DNA from: Flavobacteriaceae bacterium
GTDB taxonomy: Bacteria > Bacteroidota > Bacteroidia > Flavobacteriales > Flavobacteriaceae
Assembly (NCBI GenBank): GCA_004762155.1
Contig: SIHP01000008.1
Span: forward strand, 62,001-126,000
DNA: 64,000 bases
Direction: 5' to 3'
The notes under the pieces are model-generated. The model saw only the letters and a list, made by a program, of their open reading frames with translations, ran no database searches and was not told where the DNA came from. Below, one piece after another: positions 61,118-64,000 of the stretch. A program made the position numbers and the translations under genes. Position 1 is the stretch's first letter; each line of letters starts with the position of its first letter.

Positions 61118-62635
61118 TTATACTAAGGAATGTTGTGTCATTTCTTTAGGTTGCTCAACGCCCATTAATTTTAAAATAGTAGGAGCAATATCACCTAAAA
61201 CTCCACTATTTATTGCTTTTAAATCTTTGTCAATTAAAATCATTGGAACAGGATTTGTTGTGTGAGCAGTATGTGGAGAACCATCTGGGTTCATCATGGT
61301 TTCACAATTCCCATGATCTGCAATTAAAATAGTTGTATAATCGTTTTCTAAACCAGTTTCAATTACATCTTTAGCGCAAATATCTACAGTTTCACAAGCT
61401 TTTACAGCTGCATCAAAATCTCCAGTATGTCCTACCATATCTCCGTTGGCAAAGTTCAAACAAACGAAATCTACGTCTCCAGATTTCAATTCAGGAACAA
61501 TCGCATCACGTAATTCGTAAGCGCTCATTTCTGGTTGTAAATCATAAGTGGCTACTTTTGGTGAGTTACGTAAGATTCTTTTTTCACCAACAAATTCTTT
61601 TTCTCTTCCTCCAGAAAAGAAAAATGTTACGTGCGGATATTTTTCTGTTTCTGCAATTCTTATTTGTTTTTTACCTGCTGTTTCTAATACTTCTCCTAAG
61701 GTATTAGGAACATTATCTGCATCGTAAATTACATGTATACCTTTAAAAGTACTATCGTAATTAGTTATAGTAACATAGTATAAAGGTAATTTTTTCATGT
61801 TAAATTCTGGAAAGTCATTTTGAGATAACGCATTGGTTAATTCACGACCTCTGTCTGTTCTATAGTTAAAAAAGATAACAACATCATCTTCGCTAATAGT
61901 AGCTTTAACTTCGTTATTCTCATCGGCCAAAAGAATAGGTTTGATGAATTCATCAGTAATTCCATTATCATAGTTTTCTTGTAAAGTAGCAGCGATGTCT
62001 GTTGTTTTTGTTCCGTTTCCGTTAACTAAACCATCATAAGCTAAAGCAACACGTTCCCAACGATTATCTCTGTCCATTGCATAATATCTACCAGTAACAG
62101 AAGCTAACTGACCTGTAGTTTTTTGCATGTGCTCTTGAACATCGTTTAAAAAGAATTTACCAGCTTTCGGATCTGTATCTCTTCCATCCGTAAAAGCATG
62201 TAAAAAAACATCTTTTAAACCAAAATCATCTGCGGCAGTTAATAATCCTTTTAAATGATTAATGTGAGCGTGAATTCCTCCATCAGAAACCAAGCCTAAC
62301 AAATGAATTTTTTTGTTATTTTCTTTGGCGTGTTTAAAAGCATTTACTAAAACTTCCTCTTTAGCAAAAGTATCTTCTTTTAGTGCTTTGTTAATTTTGG
62401 CTAAGTTTTGATATACAATTCTACCTGCACCTAAGTTAATATGACCAACTTCTGAATTACCCATTTGTCCTTCAGGTAAACCAACATGTTCTCCGTCGGT
62501 ACGCAATTCAGCATTTGGAAACTTGTTGTATAGCGAGTTGATATAAGGTGTTTTTGCGTTGTAAATCGCGGATACTTTTGGGTCTTGAGTAATTCCCCAT
62601 CCATCCAATATCATTAGGATAACTTTCTTGTTCAT
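61118..62635 (-). CDS. gpmI: 2,3-bisphosphoglycerate-independent phosphoglycerate mutase
   Basis: Manganese-dependent glycolytic enzyme converting 3- to 2-phosphoglycerate. The 505 aa show the N-terminal metal site VILMILDGWGI, the catalytic Ser loop LPEGQMGNSEVGHINLGAGR (near residue 60), ATPase-fold parts HLLGLVSDGGIHAHINHLKG and FTDGRDTDPKAGK, and the C-terminal metal site LIADHGNCETM with SPHTAHTTNPVPMI. It is the first gene of the unit with the thioredoxin-like lipoprotein. Confidence 0.97.
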   Translation of the reverse strand: MNKKVILMILDGWGITQDPKVSAIYNAKTPYINSLYNKFPNAELRTDGEHVGLPEGQMGNSEVGHINLGAGRIVYQNLAKINKALKEDTFAKEEVLVNAFKHAKENNKKIHLLGLVSDGGIHAHINHLKGLLTAADDFGLKDVFLHAFTDGRDTDPKAGKFFLNDVQEHMQKTTGQLASVTGRYYAMDRDNRWERVALAYDGLVNGNGTKTTDIAATLQENYDNGITDEFIKPILLADENNEVKATISEDDVVIFFNYRTDRGRELTNALSQNDFPEFNMKKLPLYYVTITNYDSTFKGIHVIYDADNVPNTLGEVLETAGKKQIRIAETEKYPHVTFFFSGGREKEFVGEKRILRNSPKVATYDLQPEMSAYELRDAIVPELKSGDVDFVCLNFANGDMVGHTGDFDAAVKACETVDICAKDVIETGLENDYTTILIADHGNCETMMNPDGSPHTAHTTNPVPMILIDKDLKAINSGVLGDIAPTILKLMGVEQPKEMTQHSLV

Positions 62636-62921
62636 TTAGTTGTTGTTTTGTGCTGTAAAAGTAAGAAAGTTTTTTGTTTTTTTTCTGTCAATCTAATAAA
62701 ACGAAATAGTTAGGTGTTATTCTGTTTGTACTTATTAATAATAATTAAAAAAAGAATGATGTATATAAATTGATAGTTGTTTCTCTGTTTTAGAGTTGAA
62801 TGTTAAAATAACGTTAATATGTTTTTAGTGTTGTAACAATTTAATTTTTTAAAAGTCTTATAGATGTAGTTAACACGCATATACACAATTAAATATAACC
62901 TAATTAAAAAACTTAATTATC

Positions 62922-63314
62922 ATGAAAAAATTATTTATACCAGTACTAGTTTGTTTATTTTCTTTTGGATCTATTAATGCTAATAATGTTGAAAGTTTAA
63001 AAACTGAAAAAGAAGTTGTTGAGAGAGTAACATATGATATTTCTTCTTTTTGTAAATTAATTCAAAAAGGAAATTTTGAAGCTGTAAAATCTTTGATTGA
63101 ATCCGGAGAAGACGTAAATAAAAAGTCTAAAGGATTAACTCCTTTAATGTTTGCAGCAAGACACAATAAAGCTAAAATAGCAAAGTTATTAATAAAACAT
63201 GGAGCTAAGTTGAAAGCTAGATCAGATAAAGGAAGAATGACTGCTTTAGATATGGCAAAAAGGTTTAAGGCAAAAGAAGCAATGAATGTTATAAAAAGTG
63301 CTATTAAAAGCTAA
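62922..63314 (+). CDS. Secreted ankyrin-repeat protein
   Basis: A 130-residue protein with a signal peptide (MKKLFIPVLVCLFSFGSINA) and about three ankyrin repeats from residue 45: FCKLIQKGNFEAVKSLIESG, LTPLMFAARHNKAKIAKLLI and MTALDMAKRFKAKEAMNVIK. Periplasmic ankyrin proteins are found near antioxidant or inhibitor genes in other bacteria, but no such partner is visible here. It is preceded by about 290 bases of A/T-rich DNA with no perfect TAnnTTTG near the start, and followed by a clear terminator. Binding partner unknown. Confidence 0.88.
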   Translation: MKKLFIPVLVCLFSFGSINANNVESLKTEKEVVERVTYDISSFCKLIQKGNFEAVKSLIESGEDVNKKSKGLTPLMFAARHNKAKIAKLLIKHGAKLKARSDKGRMTALDMAKRFKAKEAMNVIKSAIKS

Positions 63315-63320
63315 AGTATA

Positions 63321-63352
63321 AAAAGGACTATTGCAAAATAGTCCTTTTATTT
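63321..63352 (+). terminator. Terminator of the ankyrin gene
   Basis: AAAAGGACTATT pairs with AATAGTCCTTTT across a 3-base loop, ending in a T-rich run, directly after the stop codon. Confidence 0.85.
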
Positions 63353-63356
63353 TAAT

Positions 63357-63396
63357 AAAAAAGGCGCAACAATTATTTCTAATTGTTGCGCCTTTT
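63357..63396 (-). terminator. Terminator of the small conserved protein gene
   Basis: AAAAGGCGCAACAATTA pairs perfectly with TAATTGTTGCGCCTTTT across 4 bases, just after the minus-strand stop codon. Confidence 0.85.
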
Positions 63397-63407
63397 GTTA
63401 GTTGTGT

Positions 63408-63671
63408 TTAAAATTTATAGAATCCAACAAAATAAATTAACAGAATTATAAAAAGGGAAAAAAGAATGCCATTTCTAAATGCTATCTTTTTGTTTTCTTT
63501 TTGTAATTTTTCTTTTATTTGTTGAAGTTGCTGCTTGCTAGCTTTTTTGTCAAATTCAAGTTTTCGATGTGTTCCATTACAATTTTTTAGATTTTTAAAA
63601 GCCGAAGGCCTTTCTCTTTTGTTGTTTTTTAAACTGGTGATCATTGCACCTACTGCTCCTCCAAAACTCAT
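63408..63671 (-). CDS. Small conserved flavobacterial membrane protein
   Basis: An 87-residue protein beginning MSFGGAVGAMITSLKNNKRE, a start I recognise from many Flavobacteriia. The middle is highly basic and charged (EFDKKASKQQLQQIKEKLQK), and the C-terminus is one membrane span (GILFSLFIILLIYFVGFY), so it is a tail-anchored or short C-anchored protein. It has a strong terminator. No function is known to me. Confidence 0.8.
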   Translation of the reverse strand: MSFGGAVGAMITSLKNNKRERPSAFKNLKNCNGTHRKLEFDKKASKQQLQQIKEKLQKENKKIAFRNGILFSLFIILLIYFVGFYKF

Positions 63672-63750
63672 AGCTTTTATATTTTATTATATAAGTAGCT
63701 AAAAATGATACTTTGTTACAAGAATGTGTGTGCTTTAGATCGTTTTGGAG

Positions 63751-63797
63751 TAAAAAAAATAGTCTAAATACCAACTTAATTTAAATTTAGACTATTT
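63751..63797 (-). terminator. Terminator of the M48 peptidase gene
   Basis: AAATAGTCTAAAT (63757-63769) pairs with ATTTAGACTATTT (63785-63797), with a T-run on the minus strand, 22 bases after the peptidase stop. Confidence 0.75.
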
Positions 63798-63818
63798 GGA
63801 TGAAATTATATTAATGAT

Positions 63819-64000
63819 TTAACCGCGATATCTTTTAATAGCTTCTTTTATTTTTTCTATTCTATTTTCAGGATCAGGGTGTGTGCTTTGAAATTCAGGA
63901 ACTCGATTTGGTCCAGCAGCTGCTTTTAAAATTTCCATTACGCCAATTAAATGTTCAGGATTATAACCTGCATCTAGCATTAGTTTTACGCCAAGTTCAT
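63819..64000 (-). CDS. M48-family metallopeptidase, C-terminal fragment
   Basis: Reading the minus strand from the right edge gives 59 residues in frame to a TAA at 63819: ELGVKLMLDAGYNPEHLIGV, then MEILKAAAGP ... FQSTHPDPENRIEKIKEAIK. This is the C-terminal part of M48 peptidases of the LoiP/BepA type, where STHPxPENRI is highly conserved. The HExxH zinc motif and signal sequence lie beyond the window. It is probably a periplasmic protein-quality-control protease. It was too short to show as a normal open frame because its start is missing. Confidence 0.85.
   Translation of the reverse strand, partial: ELGVKLMLDAGYNPEHLIGVMEILKAAAGPNRVPEFQSTHPDPENRIEKIKEAIKRYRG

Overview
The window is a chromosomal segment of a member of the Bacteroidota, most likely a marine Flavobacteriaceae. 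The evidence is a low-GC composition, three large secreted proteins ending in type IX secretion (T9SS) sorting domains, SprB repeats, families largely confined to this phylum (DUF3098, DUF5777, the MGGEGSM protein, PorT-like barrels), and promoters with the Bacteroidota -7 element TAnnTTTG only a few to about 100 bases before start codons. I saw no rRNA, tRNA, CRISPR array, transposase or phage gene.

Layout. 1-6 kb: a TolC/adaptor/RND permease efflux operon, cut at its left end. 6-16 kb: recX, a small NTF2-fold lipoprotein, two T9SS cargo proteins (one with BNR propeller repeats, one with SprB repeats) and small conserved flavobacterial genes. 16-19.5 kb: a minus-strand envelope and translation operon, ftsX-DUF3098-uppP-truB, then a methylmalonyl-CoA epimerase gene. 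19.5-22.7 kb: an accessory-looking block (unknown protein, multi-span membrane protein, short histidine kinase, LuxR-type regulator) bounded on both sides by copies of a short dispersed non-coding repeat. 22.8-25.5 kb: rbfA, a LolC/FtsX-like permease and dusB. 25.6-27.9 kb: three overlapping genes, an Lgt-like membrane protein, a radical SAM protein resembling archaeal tetraether synthase (Tes), and a two-span small protein. This is the most likely under-described system in the window. 28-30.6 kb: a minus-strand cluster of a haem-motif lipoprotein, YceI, an OB-fold protein and a DUF5777 barrel. 31-36 kb: lepA, a third T9SS cargo and a small cysteine-containing lipoprotein. 36-40.6 kb: an outer-membrane receptor with a LytS/LytTR two-component pair. 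40.7-46.5 kb: a zinc metallopeptidase, asparaginase, an ExbB/membrane protein/ExbD/ExbD motor cluster, a PorT-like barrel and a degenerate PAP2-like membrane protein. 46.5-57.5 kb: rpoN, asnS, an MMPL-type RND exporter, then frr-pyrH-tsf-rpsB and rpsI-rplM, and an OmpA lipoprotein. 57.6-64 kb: apbE, a methyltransferase, map, a thioredoxin-like lipoprotein, gpmI, a secreted ankyrin protein, a small conserved protein and the C-terminus of an M48 peptidase.

Most of the window is housekeeping in the usual flavobacterial gene order. The accessory interest lies in the Lgt-like/Tes-like lipid cluster, the repeat-bounded two-component block, the receptor plus LytS/LytTR operon, an ExbD with a CxxC insertion, and signs of recent duplication (inside the SprB protein, and a decayed copy of one gene's 3' end). 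Functions come from motifs read by eye; no database search was run.
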